Positions 33,994 to 43,521 of a stretch of DNA of 64,000 bases are shown piece after piece; position 1 is the first letter of the stretch; every line of letters starts with the position of its first letter. The stretch lies in NCBI GenBank assembly GCA_964581795.1, contig CAZOPW010000001.1:1-64000 (forward strand). The letters are read 5' to 3'. This stretch comes from EX4572-165 sp964581795 (lineage in GTDB: Archaea > Thermoplasmatota > E2 > DHVEG-1). Made by a program: the position numbers and the translations under genes. Below the pieces are notes generated by a model that searched no databases, was not told the DNA's origin, and saw only the letters and a list, made by a program, of their open reading frames with translations.

Positions 33994-34839
33994 CTAGGGT
34001 TTTTGAAATACTCGTTCCCTAGAATTGTACGGTTGAAATTTCATTCTTGCCTCGCCGACAAGCGTTTCGGTTTTCCCCATCACAAAGAAGCCTCCAGAGT
34101 TAAGTGCATTATAAAAATCCATATACAATATTTCTTGTAGAGACCGACTGAAATAAATGACAACGTTTCTACAAAAGATAATATCGAAATTTTGTTTTTT
34201 CGGACCAGAAATTAGATCATGATATTGAAAAGAAACCAAATCTTTGACAACTGGTTTTATTTGATAGTTATCTTGATTTATATCGAAAAAATTTTCTGGA
34301 TTCTTTAAAAAAGAAAGTTGTTTTGACACATCAGTCTGACTAATTCCTTTTCGTGAAAAATAAGCTCCAGTTTTTGCTCGCTGCAGACAAGCCTGATCAA
34401 TATCAGTAGCAACAATACTCACTTTTGACTTTGCTTTTCGTTCACCTAACAATTCAATAAAAAGCATCGCAATACTGTATGCTTCCTTCCCATCTGATGA
34501 ACCTGCACTCCATACTCGAACACGGTTTTTATGTTCAGAAATAGAGGGAATTATATCCTGCTGGATAAACTGGTAAACGCTTTGATCTCGAAAAAATTCA
34601 GTGACATTTATTGTTAAATCATTAAGTAACCGTTCTTGTTCCTTTGTATTCGTTTTTAATAATTTCCAATACTCATGATAACTTTCTAAATTATAAGCTC
34701 TTAATCTTGCATTAAACCTTCTCCCTAAATAGGTATTCTTATATTGATCAGTATTAAATCCAAGTAGGCTTTTTACGCCTTTTTTGAGTTCCTCAAAATC
34801 GGGAGGATACGTTCTTGTTTGTACCACGTTCTTATTCAC
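33994..34839 (-). CDS. cheR: chemoreceptor methyltransferase CheR
   Basis: 281 residues. The N-terminal helical domain (about 10-80, LLGFNTDQYKNTYLGRRFNAR) contacts receptors. NVTEFFRD leads into the SAM-binding domain with VRVWSAGSSDGKEAYSIAM, SIVATDID, FDIIFCRNVVIYF and a final GGFFVMGKTE. It transfers methyl groups from SAM to receptor glutamates. Lys stands where CheR usually has the first Glu of the GEE motif (SSDGKEAYS), which may change cofactor contacts slightly. Last gene of the che operon. Confidence 0.93.
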   Translation of the reverse strand: MNKNVVQTRTYPPDFEELKKGVKSLLGFNTDQYKNTYLGRRFNARLRAYNLESYHEYWKLLKTNTKEQERLLNDLTINVTEFFRDQSVYQFIQQDIIPSISEHKNRVRVWSAGSSDGKEAYSIAMLFIELLGERKAKSKVSIVATDIDQACLQRAKTGAYFSRKGISQTDVSKQLSFLKNPENFFDINQDNYQIKPVVKDLVSFQYHDLISGPKKQNFDIIFCRNVVIYFSRSLQEILYMDFYNALNSGGFFVMGKTETLVGEARMKFQPYNSRERVFQKP

Positions 34840-34857
34840 CTTTTCATTCTTTTAAAG

Positions 34858-35346
34858 TTAAATGACTTTAATATTCGGTCCTTCTCCACCTTTTTTCACC
34901 ATGCGAATGTGTAATTCTTCATTATTTGGATAAAATGTTATTGTTCGACCTCGATCTCCGCCTACATCCTTTCCAACAATTCGGATATGATGTTGTTTAA
35001 GAATCTGTTGAACCGCTTCAGCATTTCTTTTGCCAATCTGCAAGGAGTCATCTTTGAAAGTAAATAGACTCGCTCCACCAGCAATTTTTGCTTTACAATT
35101 GTGTGTATTACAACCTTTCTTTTTCATTTCATCAAGTAATGCTGGAATAGCTGTATCGGCATATTTGCCGATCCTGTCTTTTTTTGTTCCCATAGTGGGA
35201 AGCATTATGTGCGAAAGACCTGCAATTTTTTGTTTGGAATCATAAATGACAATACCTATACAACTACCTAACCCTACTGTTGATAAGGGAGAACCATTAT
35301 CAGATACCGCATAATCACCAATCCCAATGATAACATTTTCCTGCAT
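34858..35346 (-). CDS. cheD: receptor glutamine deamidase CheD
   Basis: 162 residues from ATG 35346, preceded by GGAAGG; a longer TTG frame to 35373 has no ribosome site. The catalytic Cys is in GLGSCIGI, the His in AGLSHIMLP, and KIAGGASLF supplies the conserved Thr/Ser loop. CheD deamidates receptor glutamines and binds CheC, raising its phosphatase activity. Three cheC genes lie directly upstream, so the CheC-CheD circuit of archaea and Bacillus is complete here. Confidence 0.93.
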   Translation of the reverse strand: MQENVIIGIGDYAVSDNGSPLSTVGLGSCIGIVIYDSKQKIAGLSHIMLPTMGTKKDRIGKYADTAIPALLDEMKKKGCNTHNCKAKIAGGASLFTFKDDSLQIGKRNAEAVQQILKQHHIRIVGKDVGGDRGRTITFYPNNEELHIRMVKKGGEGPNIKVI

Positions 35347-35385
35347 ACTTACTATCCTTCCAAGATGGTACAATTTTCTTAATGT

Positions 35386-36063
35386 CTATTCAGATAATGA
35401 ATTGACATATGCATCTACTTCCACATCATTTGTTTTTCCAAATGATGCAATCAATCGATCATACAAAATATCCAATGATTGTGGTGACGGAAGTAAAATG
35501 AAATATGAAGTAAACTGATTTTTTTTCCCTCGAAACTGTGTATCAAAAATTAATGCGTGAGATGTTTCTTTTCCAATGATATTAGTGATTTGATCAATAA
35601 AGACATCAGGGACTTCTTCAGAATAATGAGGTGGTGACAGCATAATAGAAGTATCAAGGAAAGTACTCAGGGCATTTGTATAAGCTGAAACAACGACATT
35701 TCCCACTTCTGTTATCGCAGATTCGCTCATTTCATTTAATTCAGTTGAAGTACCTATCGGTTGAAACATAAGCAAATCTGAAAGAATTAACGCACTTTTA
35801 TAAGGAAATAAAAACAAAATACTTCCAAGAAATTTATCTGTTAATTCCAAGTAAACACCGACAAGTTTATTATCATCACCTGAGATTTTTCTAATGCTTT
35901 GTTTTAAATCTGGAATTTTTTGTACAAAAATTTGAGGGACATTAATTTCAACTTCTTGATTAATCATTTGGGAGACCGCAGTTGCAGCATGAGAGCAGCC
36001 AATATTACCTGTTTCTTGTAATGCATCAAGTTGTGTTTCATTTAGTAAGTGGAGTTGTTTCAT
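35386..36063 (-). CDS. cheC: CheY-P phosphatase CheC, paralogue 1
   Basis: 225 residues. Both E-x-x-N active sites are kept: LQETGNIGCSHAATAVS near the N-terminus and ITEVGNVVVSAYTNALS in the middle. The conserved region SMLSPPHY-like (SIMLSPPHYSEEVPD) follows. It is longer at the C-terminus than the next two paralogues (about 20 residues). CheC removes phosphate from CheY-P and is controlled by CheD, whose gene follows 39 bases downstream. Confidence 0.9.
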   Translation of the reverse strand: MKQLHLLNETQLDALQETGNIGCSHAATAVSQMINQEVEINVPQIFVQKIPDLKQSIRKISGDDNKLVGVYLELTDKFLGSILFLFPYKSALILSDLLMFQPIGTSTELNEMSESAITEVGNVVVSAYTNALSTFLDTSIMLSPPHYSEEVPDVFIDQITNIIGKETSHALIFDTQFRGKKNQFTSYFILLPSPQSLDILYDRLIASFGKTNDVEVDAYVNSLSE

Positions 36064-36110
36064 TTATCTTACCATCCTATCCTAATTTAACTTATTACCA
36101 TATATTATGT

Positions 36111-36725
36111 TCAATCCATGCCGAGCTTATGTAGCATAAGATCAATCGTTTTCGGTTCTGGAATAAGAAACATATTCACATCAAAAGTATTCTTACCTTC
36201 TTCAGATACCGCAGTTTCAAATAGCAAAACTGTATCAGCAACCGATCCAACTTTAATTAATGCATAATCAAGAATTGCTGCAGGCATATCAAAAGCAATT
36301 ACAGGAGGACCTGGTACCATTGATACATTAATTAGTTCAGTTATACTATCAAAAAATGAACTCATCATCACATTACTGACCTCCATTAATGCTGACTCTT
36401 CCATCTCTGAAAAACTATCTCGCATTCCTTCAGGTTGATTAAGTAACAGATTAGAAAGATAAAACGCACTCTTTTTAGAAAGAAGTACCATAACATACAA
36501 CGGTGTTTCCTCTGCCATCTGTAAAAAAACACCAATAACGGGGTCTGTCTGAGGAACAGTTTCAACGCTTTTTTCAAGTGGAACAACATCAATACGTGGA
36601 ATTCCCACTTGTATCGGCTTGCTTACCATTTTGGATAGAGCTGTCGCTGCGTGAGAAGCACCTATATTAGCTACTTCTTGCAAAGCATCCCGTTGCATTT
36701 CATTTAGAGTCAATGTTTCAATCAT
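36111..36725 (-). CDS. cheC: CheY-P phosphatase CheC, paralogue 2
   Basis: 204 residues. Active sites LQEVANIGASHAATALS and ALMEVSNVMMSSFFDSI are intact. VPGPPVIAFDMP and a final LIPEPKTIDLMLHKLGMD-like end match paralogue 3 closely, so these two arose from the later duplication. Cytosolic; acts on CheY-P. 19-base gap to paralogue 3. Confidence 0.9.
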   Translation of the reverse strand: MIETLTLNEMQRDALQEVANIGASHAATALSKMVSKPIQVGIPRIDVVPLEKSVETVPQTDPVIGVFLQMAEETPLYVMVLLSKKSAFYLSNLLLNQPEGMRDSFSEMEESALMEVSNVMMSSFFDSITELINVSMVPGPPVIAFDMPAAILDYALIKVGSVADTVLLFETAVSEEGKNTFDVNMFLIPEPKTIDLMLHKLGMD

Positions 36726-36744
36726 CTTTTTCCCTTCAAATAAA

Positions 36745-37359
36745 TTATTTTAAACCCATACGTTTAAGTAGTGTATTTACTGAATCTGGCTCAGGTAACA
36801 AAAACATGTGAATTTCGAAATTATGATCTTTTTCCTCTTTTAAATCAACATTAAACAAAAACACATCATTTGATACCTCTCCGATTTGAATAAGGACATA
36901 ATCAAGAACAGCTTCAGGAATATCATACGCTAAATGAGGCGGACCAGGTACAACACTCATGCCTAATAATGCAGATATACTATCAAAAAATGAACAGATC
37001 ATCACATTTGCTACTTCAGATAATGCAGACATATCCATTTCAGAGAGCACCCGTTCACCAGAATGTATCTGTTCTCCTAAAAGTAAATCAGCAAGTGCAA
37101 ATGCGCTCTTTCTTGGAATTAACATCATCACATAGGATGGTATTTCATCAGATATTTTTAAAAAAATACCTACAACGATTTGTTCATTTTGAATATACGT
37201 TCCTGCTTCAGCTAACGGAATAACCTCTACATGAGGGATTCCCATTTTTACTTCACGATTAATCATTTGAGACAATGCAGTAGACGCATGACCTGCGCCA
37301 ATGTTTGCCAGCTCTTGCAATCCATCCTTTTGTGTTGTATCTAATGTAATTTTTTTCAT
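36745..37359 (-). CDS. cheC: CheY-P phosphatase CheC, paralogue 3
   Basis: 204 residues. Active sites LQELANIGAGHASTALS and ALSEVANVMICSFFDSI are intact; VVPGPPHLAYDIPEAVLDYVL and LLPEPDSVNTLLKRMGL follow. It lies 25 bases behind cheA. Having three cheC genes suggests different partners among the receptors, CheD or the two receiver domains of CheB, but sequence cannot tell which. Confidence 0.9.
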   Translation of the reverse strand: MKKITLDTTQKDGLQELANIGAGHASTALSQMINREVKMGIPHVEVIPLAEAGTYIQNEQIVVGIFLKISDEIPSYVMMLIPRKSAFALADLLLGEQIHSGERVLSEMDMSALSEVANVMICSFFDSISALLGMSVVPGPPHLAYDIPEAVLDYVLIQIGEVSNDVFLFNVDLKEEKDHNFEIHMFLLPEPDSVNTLLKRMGLK

Positions 37360-37384
37360 ACCTTGTTTCCTTCTAATACAATTT

Positions 37385-39442
37385 TTATTTTACAAGTGTA
37401 TTCACATCAAGGACTAATATGACCCTTCCATCACCAGTTATAGTTACTCCCGCGATACCTTTCGTTCTTTTCATACTGCCGCCAACATTCTTAATAGTTA
37501 TTTCTTGTTCACCAATTAATTGATCAACGAGTAATCCAAATTTTTTATCTTCTCGTTGGATTATCACACCATAAACACTTTTTGTCAAATCTTTGCCATC
37601 TTTTTCATTCTTAACAAGATCTTTTAATCCTAAAACAGGTAACACTTCATTTCGAATCACCGTAGTTTTTTTGCCATCTATGTAATTGATATCTTCTGGT
37701 TGAAGTTTGACCGTTTCAATAATATTACTAATAGGAATTGCATATGTCTCCTGATCGACACCAATAAATAACGCTTTGAAAATTGCCATCGTTAACGGTA
37801 ATTTTAAAGAAAATGTACTTCCTTTATCCGTAGAAGACTGAACATCCACGACACCATTGAGCTTTTCAATAGTGGATTTGACTACATCCATTCCTACCCC
37901 TCGACCAGAAATATTAGTAATTTTTTCTGCACTACTTAATCCAGGTAAGAAAATAAGTTGTAATGCCTGCTGATCGGTCATTGATTGGACCTCTTGTTGC
38001 ATTTTTAAACCTTTTTTCACAGCAGTTTCTTTAATTTTATCTGGGTTAATGCCTTTTCCATCATCTGTTACCTTAATGAGAACGTGATTTCGTTTACGTT
38101 CTGCAATAAGTTGAACAGTTCCAGCTGATGGTTTACCCTTTTTTTCTCTTTCTTCAGGTGTTTCAATTCCATGGTCGACTGCATTTCTAAGTAAATGAAC
38201 TAGAGGATCTCCAATTTCATCTAAAACGGTACGATCAAGTTCTATTCCTTCACCTTCCATCTGGAAATCAATCTGTTTTTCATTTTGCTTTGACAGGTCA
38301 CGAACCATTCTAGGAAATCTATTGAATATATGTTTCATCGGTATCATTCGAATGTTCATAATTTTGTCCTGTAGTTGATTGGTTAATCGATCAAAAGTTG
38401 AAATGGTTTCTGAAAGATCCTCTAAATTATGATCTGCAGCAATTTGAGTTAATCGACCTTTACTAATAACAAGCTCTCCTATGAGATTCATGAATTCATC
38501 AAGTTGATCCATTCCGACACGAATGCTTTGTGACTGCCGTGCTAATTCTTTTTTTGATTTGATCGGTTTTTTGTCACTAGCCTTTTTTGTTTTTCGTTGG
38601 TTGTCTGGTTTCTCACTTGGACTATGGTCAGTCACTTCACCTTTTTTTTGAATTTGTTGATATTCTTTAGGAATTGATATTTTATCATTTTCAATTGAGA
38701 GAGGAATAACTTGTTTTTCTTCTAATTCTGAAACGGAATCAACTATTTCATGAACTGATTCTTCATTTGCACTCGTGGTATAAAAGAGATCAAATGATTC
38801 ATCAAAATCTCCCTCCTCTATCATTTTTCTTTTAGGATTAGTGTATACTATTTCACCATTATCGCTTAATTTTTTTAAAAGAAGATATGCCCTTATTGAT
38901 TTCATCCTGCATTGTTCATTAACTGATATATGCAATGCGTACACGGATTGTTCTTGTTCCAATTTTTGTAGCAAAGTTTCATTTATATCTTTTGGGAAAT
39001 CTAATGAAACTGTTGTTGAATCTGATGGTTTGTTCTTTGGTTTTTTTTGTCCCGATGAAGAATTTAAGTAGTTTTCTAATTGCTCAATTAACCCATTAAT
39101 ATTAAAATCAGTTACATCATTTACCGCAATATCCTCCACCATTTCCTCTATTCCATCAAAACAATTAAAAATTAAATCAACAACATTGCTATCAACTGTA
39201 ATTTCATGTTGACGAATAAGATCAAGAGTATCTTCAGTTTTGTGAGATAAATGTTGAATGGAATCGTAATTTAACGTAGCAGCCATTCCTTTGATTGTAT
39301 GTGCCGCACGAAAAATTTTGTTTAATGCTTCTTCATCCTCTGGATTTTGTTCAAAATCTAATAATGATTGATTTAATGTTGTAAGATGTTCCCTTGCTTC
39401 CTCAATGAACATCTCTTTGTATTCGCTGTTCTCATCATTCAT
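37385..39442 (-). CDS. cheA: chemotaxis histidine kinase CheA
   Basis: 685 residues from ATG 39442, which follows AAGGTGA by eight bases; the GTG at 39454 lies inside that site. P1: phosphorylated His 48 in AAHTIKGMAATL. P2-like region about 145-250, then a Lys/Ser-rich linker. P3 dimerisation: IRVGMDQLDEFMNLIGELV. P4 kinase: N box HLLRNAVDHGIETPEER, G1 VTDDGKGIN, G2 GRGVGMDVV. P5: CheW-like C-terminal domain (FKALFIGVDQETYAIP). All catalytic motifs are present. It phosphorylates CheY and CheB. Fourteen bases behind cheB. Confidence 0.95.
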   Translation of the reverse strand: MNDENSEYKEMFIEEAREHLTTLNQSLLDFEQNPEDEEALNKIFRAAHTIKGMAATLNYDSIQHLSHKTEDTLDLIRQHEITVDSNVVDLIFNCFDGIEEMVEDIAVNDVTDFNINGLIEQLENYLNSSSGQKKPKNKPSDSTTVSLDFPKDINETLLQKLEQEQSVYALHISVNEQCRMKSIRAYLLLKKLSDNGEIVYTNPKRKMIEEGDFDESFDLFYTTSANEESVHEIVDSVSELEEKQVIPLSIENDKISIPKEYQQIQKKGEVTDHSPSEKPDNQRKTKKASDKKPIKSKKELARQSQSIRVGMDQLDEFMNLIGELVISKGRLTQIAADHNLEDLSETISTFDRLTNQLQDKIMNIRMIPMKHIFNRFPRMVRDLSKQNEKQIDFQMEGEGIELDRTVLDEIGDPLVHLLRNAVDHGIETPEEREKKGKPSAGTVQLIAERKRNHVLIKVTDDGKGINPDKIKETAVKKGLKMQQEVQSMTDQQALQLIFLPGLSSAEKITNISGRGVGMDVVKSTIEKLNGVVDVQSSTDKGSTFSLKLPLTMAIFKALFIGVDQETYAIPISNIIETVKLQPEDINYIDGKKTTVIRNEVLPVLGLKDLVKNEKDGKDLTKSVYGVIIQREDKKFGLLVDQLIGEQEITIKNVGGSMKRTKGIAGVTITGDGRVILVLDVNTLVK

Positions 39443-39455
39443 TATGCAATTCACC

Positions 39456-40934
39456 TTATTTTTTCTGCTTAAGCCATAATGTGCTTTGGGGAGCTATTTG
39501 ATGAAGTGGAAGCACTTTATCCACTACCCCTAATTCAATCGCAGCTTTAGGCATACCAAAGATTATTGAAGTTTTTTCATCCTGAGCTATAGTTCTTCCC
39601 CCCTTTGCCTTAATTGTTCCCATTGCTTGTGCACCATCTCTACCCATGCCAGTTAATAACACTGCAACAAGATGTTGTTGAAAGACTTCTGCAGCTGTAG
39701 AAAACGTTACATCCACAGCAGGTCTCACACCATGAATTTTAGGTTTTTTATTCAATGAAACATATCGTTTTAGTTTTCCATTATCCATTTCTTCCTCAAC
39801 AGTCATATGATAATCGCCAGGCGCAATAAGAGCAACACCATTTTTGATTTCATCACCCTCGCTAGCTTCTTTTACATTAATCTCAGATAAGGTGTTTAAT
39901 CGTTCTGCAAGAGATTTTGTAAATACCGGGGGCATGTGTTGAACAATCAGAATACCAGCAGTTATATCTCTAGGAATTTGAGGGATAAGTTTAGTAAGAG
40001 TTTGAGGCCCACCAGTAGAGGAACCAATGATTAATACTTTTTTTACAGTAGTCAATGGTTGAAAATGAGTTTTTCTTACTTCTGCAAATTTTGTCTTCAT
40101 TTGATGAGCAGTTCTAACTTTTTCAAGTAATAACTCACTCATTGTCTGAATACTCGTATGTGGTGCCGGTTTTGGAATAAAATCTATTGCCCCAGCATCT
40201 AATGCGTCTTTAATAGCAGCCATATTATGCTCAGCTTCGCCACTTATTACTATGACTGGGAGTGTTCGCTCTTGCAATAATTTTTGTGTAGCTATTACAC
40301 CATCAACATTTGGCATATTAATATCCATTAACACAACATCAGGATGAATTTCTTGTAATTTTTGTAATGCTTCACCACCATCAAGAGCAGTTCCAATAAT
40401 ATTCATATCATGTTGTGAACTAATGATTTCTGAAATCTTTTTCAAAAAAAAGGGCGAATCGTCGACCAAAAAAACGTTAATTAATGATTTTGTTGCACTT
40501 GCCATCTTCGTTCTTGAATATGTTTCAAAGTTAACATTTGCATGAGCAGATGTTTTTACTTTTTCAATTAATTCAGAGCCTATTTCCTTCATATTTAACG
40601 ATATTGAACCAGATGGTTTACAAATAAAATCAATTGCTCCAGCGTGTAACGATTCAATTGTAATCCTTGCTCCTTGAGATGTCAATGCACTTACCATAAC
40701 TATTGGTTTTGGATTATGTTTCATGATGTGCCTAACAGCATCAATACCATTCATTTCTGGCATTTCAACATCCATCGTAATGACATCTGGATTGAATTTT
40801 TCTGTTTTTTTGATAGCATCAACGCCGTTTTTTGCTGTGCCAATCACTGATATTTGAGGATCTTGTTTAAGAATATCACTAATCACTTTTCGCATAAATG
40901 CAGAATCATCGACAACAAGAACGTTTAGGCTCAC
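39456..40934 (-). CDS. cheB: receptor methylesterase CheB with two receiver domains
   Basis: 492 residues, GTG 40934 after GAGGGAT. Ordinary CheB has about 350 residues and one receiver domain. Here receiver 1 covers 1-125 (DD at 9-10, phospho-Asp 55, Lys 106) and receiver 2 covers 150-275 (DD at 158-159, phospho-Asp 204, Lys 255). Both keep all key residues. The methylesterase follows (about 298-492): Ser 306 in GSSTGGP, His 333 in QHMP, Asp in LTGMGRDGA. It demethylates or deamidates receptors when phosphorylated. The second receiver may integrate another kinase, for instance the one at 47.2 kb, or act as a phosphate sink. Confidence 0.93.
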   Translation of the reverse strand: MSLNVLVVDDSAFMRKVISDILKQDPQISVIGTAKNGVDAIKKTEKFNPDVITMDVEMPEMNGIDAVRHIMKHNPKPIVMVSALTSQGARITIESLHAGAIDFICKPSGSISLNMKEIGSELIEKVKTSAHANVNFETYSRTKMASATKSLINVFLVDDSPFFLKKISEIISSQHDMNIIGTALDGGEALQKLQEIHPDVVLMDINMPNVDGVIATQKLLQERTLPVIVISGEAEHNMAAIKDALDAGAIDFIPKPAPHTSIQTMSELLLEKVRTAHQMKTKFAEVRKTHFQPLTTVKKVLIIGSSTGGPQTLTKLIPQIPRDITAGILIVQHMPPVFTKSLAERLNTLSEINVKEASEGDEIKNGVALIAPGDYHMTVEEEMDNGKLKRYVSLNKKPKIHGVRPAVDVTFSTAAEVFQQHLVAVLLTGMGRDGAQAMGTIKAKGGRTIAQDEKTSIIFGMPKAAIELGVVDKVLPLHQIAPQSTLWLKQKK

Positions 40935-40961
40935 AACGTATCCCTCTAAGAACAGAGGAAG

Positions 40962-41324
40962 TTATCCCATTATTTTTCCAACTTCTTCCAAAACCTGGGG
41001 AGCCTGAAATGGTTTTACAATATATCCCTTGGCACCTGCTTCAATTGCTTCCTTAACTTTTGTCTCTTGTCCTACAGCAGTCACCATGATTATGTTTGCA
41101 TTCCCATCTTCTGCAACTATATTTTTTACTGCTTCTATTCCTTCCATATTCGGCATTACTATATCCATAGTGACAAGGTCTGGTTTATGTTTCTTGTATG
41201 CCTCAATTGCTTCCAGTCCATCGGATGCTTCAGCAACAATTTCAAATCCCTTAGGTTTAAGGATATTTGCTAGCATCATCCGCATGAATTTTGTATCATC
41301 TACTAACATCACTTTTTTTCCCAT
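40962..41324 (-). CDS. cheY: response regulator CheY
   Basis: 120 residues from ATG 41324, preceded by GGTGAGGAGGG; a longer frame to 41372 only translates the leader. Single receiver domain: Asp 9/10, phospho-Asp 54 (VTMDIVMPNMEG), Thr 82, Lys 104 (YIVKPF). In archaea CheY-P binds CheF to reach the archaellar switch. It lies between cheF and cheB in the operon. Confidence 0.95.
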   Translation of the reverse strand: MGKKVMLVDDTKFMRMMLANILKPKGFEIVAEASDGLEAIEAYKKHKPDLVTMDIVMPNMEGIEAVKNIVAEDGNANIIMVTAVGQETKVKEAIEAGAKGYIVKPFQAPQVLEEVGKIMG

Positions 41325-41412
41325 ACGACCCTCCTCACCGCAAAAGGTGGTGTCGTTTATCAATTTTTCCATATTTTTTATTTTATTCTTTTGAATTTAG
41401 TTTTTTTATATT

Positions 41413-42339
41413 TTACTTAAGATTCTTTTTCATTTGTTCAACAATGTGTTTTGTTCCCTTTTCTGTTAGTTCATATTCCTGATCACCAGAAACACGAAGT
41501 ACCTCTTTTGATAAGAGATCATCAACAATACTCTGTAATTCCTCCTCAGAAATCCCTAGCATCTCTGTTGCCATAGATGCATCAATATCACTAGTATACA
41601 TCATTTGAACAAGCATGAACTGTTGTTCATTTAATTCAATCGTTTCTGATTCCTTTGCTTTACTTTCAGAGATGAGTTGAACGTATGAACCCATAAAGGA
41701 AATTAATGGACGTTTGCCAGTAATCAAAGTTGAAATAATCGTTCCTTCTTTTTGATATTTAAGTGTTAAAGAGGAATCTTGTTTATCTTGTAAATTAATT
41801 TCAAAATCATCCAAATTTAGTAAATCGATTGTTTCTTTTTGTTTCTTGCCTAACCATTCTGCAGCAAGTATAACATTATTTTTTTTAATGAACACATTTC
41901 CTTCAACAGGTTTTTTATCTAAAAGGATTTTTCCACCTTTACTAAATGGACTTACGAACTCTATTGTTTTTCCATTTGTTAAAAGAATGCATAAAAATTT
42001 TTTAATTTTCTTTGCATTCTCATGCGAGGTTGATAATAAACAGGCTTTTTCCTCATTATCATCTGAGATATAATGGACTGGTATAATTGTCGTTGAACCT
42101 AGAGCTTTTCGCCAGAGTTCAACTTTCCTATCCACATCAGTAATTTTATCATATGGCAAAATCTTAATATTTTCTTCATCTGGTTTATTATCTTTCTCTG
42201 GAGCCAATAGTATTTTTTTCGTTGTTAATGTTAAAAAACCTGGAGTAAGCCTTTTCTCATTATTTTTATCCTTTAAATTTGAGAGTTTGTAAATGAATTT
42301 TAAATATGAATTTTGGATCAATGCTTTTTCTTCAGCCAT
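41413..42339 (-). CDS. cheF: archaellar adaptor CheF
   Basis: 308 residues from ATG 42339 (AAGGTTACGGTAGG upstream). It has the archaea-specific CheF/DUF439 pattern: an N-terminal beta-rich part (GFLTLTTKKILLAPE, PYDKITDVDRKVELWRKALG in two blocks), a second similar module, and a C-terminal winged helix (ATEMLGISEEELQSIVDDLLSKEVLRV). In haloarchaea CheF bridges CheY-P to ArlCDE. First gene of the nine-gene che operon; its upstream region at 42.4-42.6 kb shows no hexamer array. Confidence 0.88.
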   Translation of the reverse strand: MAEEKALIQNSYLKFIYKLSNLKDKNNEKRLTPGFLTLTTKKILLAPEKDNKPDEENIKILPYDKITDVDRKVELWRKALGSTTIIPVHYISDDNEEKACLLSTSHENAKKIKKFLCILLTNGKTIEFVSPFSKGGKILLDKKPVEGNVFIKKNNVILAAEWLGKKQKETIDLLNLDDFEINLQDKQDSSLTLKYQKEGTIISTLITGKRPLISFMGSYVQLISESKAKESETIELNEQQFMLVQMMYTSDIDASMATEMLGISEEELQSIVDDLLSKEVLRVSGDQEYELTEKGTKHIVEQMKKNLK

Positions 42340-42587
42340 CCTACCGTAACCTTTCTTTTCCAAAGAATTTTCGATTGGAGTAAATCGCGGTGAAAGTAAA
42401 TGGATTATTCATTTTTTAATTGATTTATCTCTTTATTGGAAATTCTTTTATCAATCCCATCTCCACTTATCATTCATCCTCGCATATTCCATCCGTAACT
42501 GAAAATAGAAAACTCCTATTTAAAGTTACATCATAAATTATGTTTATTAAAAGAAAGATTGTAGTAACTAATCATTTAATGAGATAA

Positions 42588-42607
42588 AAAGAAAAGGATA
42601 ATTATCC
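42588..42607 (-). terminator. terminator after zinc-binding protein gene
   Basis: GGATAATTATCC (42596-42607) is a perfect palindrome just past the stop at 42611, followed on minus by TTTTCTTTTTATC. Confidence 0.55.
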
Positions 42608-42610
42608 TGA

Positions 42611-43102
42611 TTATTTATTTTCTCTTTGTTGCTGAATAACCCATAATCCAATTGGCCTAACATCAGGAGTTGATGCCATCTTTGATTTTGTCCAATCCAT
42701 TAGCTCTTCTTTTGAAAGATGCTGACAGCAGTGTTCGCAAGCAAAAAATTCATCAGCAACAACTAAACCAGACAAATTTTTCCCTAACACTATGTCTTTT
42801 TCACAAACATCACAGATTACTGTAGATTCATCTGTGAGTCCAATAACCTCAGAATTCATAATCGAAACGGGTTCTGAATTTTCAATATGTGAAATTGTAT
42901 CTTTTATATTTTGATTATCATTAATTTTTTTGGATTTATTATTATCTTGCTTTTTTGAGATTTTTTTAGTTTTTTTAGATCCAATCTCAGTACTTTCTTT
43001 CGTACTATCATTCATCGAATCATCAGAGGTAGTTTTATTAGAAGTAATTTTCTTAAGTTTTTGAATATGAGATATAATCTCATCAATATCTTTATTTTCC
43101 AT
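42611..43102 (-). CDS. putative zinc-binding hypothetical protein
   Basis: 163 residues. The first ~85 residues are Lys/Ser/Asp-rich low complexity. The C-terminal ~75 residues hold two Cys pairs, CDVC and CEHC, plus one Cys (TVICDVCEKDIVLG ... FFACEHCCQHL), likely one zinc site, and a conserved-looking end (RPIGLWVIQQQ). No signal peptide. It lies between the che operon and the receptor gene. Function not recognised. Confidence 0.55.
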   Translation of the reverse strand: MENKDIDEIISHIQKLKKITSNKTTSDDSMNDSTKESTEIGSKKTKKISKKQDNNKSKKINDNQNIKDTISHIENSEPVSIMNSEVIGLTDESTVICDVCEKDIVLGKNLSGLVVADEFFACEHCCQHLSKEELMDWTKSKMASTPDVRPIGLWVIQQQRENK

Positions 43103-43521
43103 ATGTTCAATCCCCTGAAATTAATGAAAACACTATACCCTCTCACTTTTAAAGATTTTTCTTTTATAATAAAATTTACTGATTCCTACTAAATTTTAAT
43201 TAGAATATTCTGATGAGGCAGAGTAATTCTTTATAATCCTTTACATAATAATTTATATTAATTTCAAAATTATCATAATGATATATTAAAAATATTGAAC
43301 AGATTTCATTATTTTTCGACAATTTTAAATAGCTTAATTTTAATTTGTCAAAAAGACCTAATGCTACTTTGGATGTGGATTTGGGATGAATCAATTGCAG
43401 GAGATAAAAATTGTCAATTATATTTAAATTTGACTTAAAGTAATTGTTTTTATTTTCTCATTTTAGGATTATTCATCTCAATGAAGCTGGCTTTAGATAA
43501 ATAACAAAGGTGAATTGGAAG
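43103..43521 (+). other. intergenic region before the chemoreceptor gene
   Basis: About 420 AT-rich bases. A 64-codon TTG frame on minus (43200-43394) has no ribosome site and is not accepted. The receptor gene's ribosome site AAAGGTGA lies at 43506-43513. No clear array, hairpin or RNA gene is seen. Confidence 0.4.

Noticed and set aside
39061..39071. Possible split of cheA caused by the Lys/Ser-rich linker regions
   Set aside because: The frame is continuous and all five CheA regions are in order, so it is one protein with long linkers.
43200..43394. 64-codon minus-strand frame with TTG start
   Set aside because: No ribosome site, very AT-rich content and no recognisable fold or neighbour support.
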